Origin: a bacterium
GTDB lineage: Bacteria; Chloroflexota; Dormibacteria; UBA8260; Bog-877
Direction of reading: 5' to 3'
Assembly (NCBI GenBank): GCA_021791345.1
Contig: JAJYWT010000227.1
Location: forward strand, 1-7,405
Length of the DNA stretch: 7,405 nucleotides
The notes below the pieces were generated by a model that was not told the origin of the DNA, ran no database searches, and worked only from the letters and a program-made list of their open reading frames with translations. This document shows, piece after piece, positions 6,367 to 7,405 of this stretch. Position numbers and translations under genes: made by a program. The number at the start of each line of letters is the position of its first letter. Within the stretch, counting starts at the first letter, position 1.

Positions 6367-7405
6367 ATGAGCATGACGCGCCCGCGCCTTGCCAGCCAGG
6401 CGCCTGCCAACGCGGCTGCCGTGGTGCTGCTGGCGGTGGCGGCCACCGCCTACGCCGCTTACGTGTACGCCTTCAGCGTCAACGTCCCCTACCAGGACGA
6501 GTGGGCGATGGTGATCCTCTACCAGCTAACAGTCCGCGGGCAGCTGACCCTGAACGCGCTCTGGACCCAGCACAACGAGAACCGGATGCTGTTCCCCAAC
6601 CTGCTGATGCTGGGCCTGGATCATCTCGACCACCTCAACACCAGGGTCGAGATCTTTGCCAGCTGCGCGCTTTTGCTGGTGACCGTCGCCCTCCTCGGGC
6701 TGCTCTACCGCCGGACGACCGGGGCCAATCTGCTCTGGTTCGTGCCGGGGGCATTCGTGATCTTCAGCTGGTTGCAGTACGCGGTCGCCCTGCAGGGGTT
6801 CGCGATCGCGCTCTACATGATCCTGTTCTGCCTGGTCCTGAGCCTGGTCAGCCTGACCCTGGCCGAGCGCCATCCGTGGTTTCTCGTCGTCGCCATCGGC
6901 GCCGCCACGGTCGCCTCCTACTCGTCCACCCAGGGGCTGGCGGTCTGGGCGGCCGGGCTGATCTACATCCTGGCCCGGCGGCGCCATCTTTTTCATCTGG
7001 TCCCCTGGCTCGCCAGCACCTGTGTCGTCTCCGCCATCTACTGGATCGGGTTCATCTGGGTCGACACCGGGGGCGGGGTCCGCTGGGCCATCGCCCACCC
7101 CGCCTTCTCCTTGCACTACTACTACCTCCTGGTGGGGGGCACGGTCCCGGTCTCCCGGTTGCTCCACCTCGGCACCACCCAGCAGGAGGTGGTCGGCTTC
7201 GCCGTCCTGGCCCTGGGCCTGATCGCGTTCGGATGGTGGATGTGGCGGCCGGCCAGTGGGGAGTGGCTGGCCCTGCCACTGGCCCTGATCGGCTTCGGCG
7301 TCCTGATCGACTTCCTGATCACGATCGGCCGCGCCCACCTGGGGCTTGTGCTCGCGACCAGCTCGCGCTACACCCTCTTCAACCTCTGGCTGCTGGCGGG
7401 GGTAT
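6367..7405 (+). CDS. Second polytopic membrane protein, paralogue of the preceding gene, 3'-truncated by the window
   Basis: The frame stays open to the window end, giving 346 residues. An in-frame TAG at 6352-6354 rules out starts further upstream, and ATG 6367 is the first start after it. A second in-frame ATG lies two codons on. Helix 1 is about 16-36, and further hydrophobic helices fill 95-346. The loop after helix 1 carries VNVPYQDEW (38-46) and LWTQHNENRMLFPNLL (65-80). Later motifs are VASYSSTQGL (182-191), SAIYWIG (222-228), DFLITIGR (315-322) and SSRYTLFN (332-339). All align in the same order with the preceding protein, which lacks the Glu of the DEW motif (DSW there). It has a much shorter cytoplasmic N-terminus, without a proline-rich tail. 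By architecture it may be a GT-C-like enzyme using lipid-phosphate sugars outside the membrane. That assignment is inference, and the missing C-terminus limits it. Confidence 0.85.
   Translation, partial: MSMTRPRLASQAPANAAAVVLLAVAATAYAAYVYAFSVNVPYQDEWAMVILYQLTVRGQLTLNALWTQHNENRMLFPNLLMLGLDHLDHLNTRVEIFASCALLLVTVALLGLLYRRTTGANLLWFVPGAFVIFSWLQYAVALQGFAIALYMILFCLVLSLVSLTLAERHPWFLVVAIGAATVASYSSTQGLAVWAAGLIYILARRRHLFHLVPWLASTCVVSAIYWIGFIWVDTGGGVRWAIAHPAFSLHYYYLLVGGTVPVSRLLHLGTTQQEVVGFAVLALGLIAFGWWMWRPASGEWLALPLALIGFGVLIDFLITIGRAHLGLVLATSSRYTLFNLWLLAGV

Noticed and set aside
6526..7338. Minus-strand open frame of 270 codons opposite the second membrane gene
   Set aside because: Its Asp/Gln/Gly-rich repeats are the reverse complement of Leu/Val/Ile-rich membrane codons, so it is a shadow.
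1..7405. tRNA, rRNA, CRISPR array, insertion sequence or attachment site
   Set aside because: No cloverleaf, regularly spaced repeat, transposase motif or terminal inverted repeat with target duplication was seen on either strand by eye.

Overview
The window is GC-rich throughout, with strong G/C preference at third codon positions, GTG and possible leaderless starts, and few Shine-Dalgarno sequences. This fits a high-GC bacterium of the Actinomycetota, or a neighbouring lineage such as Chloroflexota/Dormibacterota. The sequence alone does not settle the species. No RNA genes, CRISPR arrays, transposases or other mobile elements were seen.

All five coding regions look like parts of a locus that builds a cell-surface polysaccharide or glycolipid. 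From left to right: (1) the 3' part of a plus-strand gene (1-1728) fusing a SAM-dependent methyltransferase, a family-2-type glycosyltransferase and a C-terminal coiled coil; (2) a convergent minus-strand rhamnosyltransferase-like GT2 (1774-2991); (3) a minus-strand GT4-like, GT-B-fold glycosyltransferase (3175-4674), upstream of gene 2 on the same strand; (4) a divergent plus-strand polytopic membrane protein (4758-6185); (5) a second, homologous polytopic membrane protein (6367 to the window end, truncated).

Genes 4 and 5 are the least ordinary part. They are tandem paralogues sharing a VNVPxxDxW motif and an identical HNENRML motif in the loop after the first membrane helix. This architecture resembles GT-C membrane glycosyltransferases, whose catalytic acidic residue lies in that loop, but no named family is recognised with confidence. 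A working model is that the three soluble enzymes build and methylate a lipid-linked glycan on the cytoplasmic side, and the two membrane proteins modify it outside using polyprenyl-phosphate sugars. The model is inference.

The noncoding stretches are short. The convergent gap (1729-1773) is flanked by GC hairpins, one of which contains the stop codon of gene 1. The 2992-3174 gap has a -10-like hexamer abutting a perfect 12-bp palindrome. The divergent gap (4675-4757) has a promoter-like -35/-10 pair for the GT4 gene. The 6186-6366 gap has a GC hairpin, two nested repeat pairs and a TAGAAT -10 box right before gene 5.
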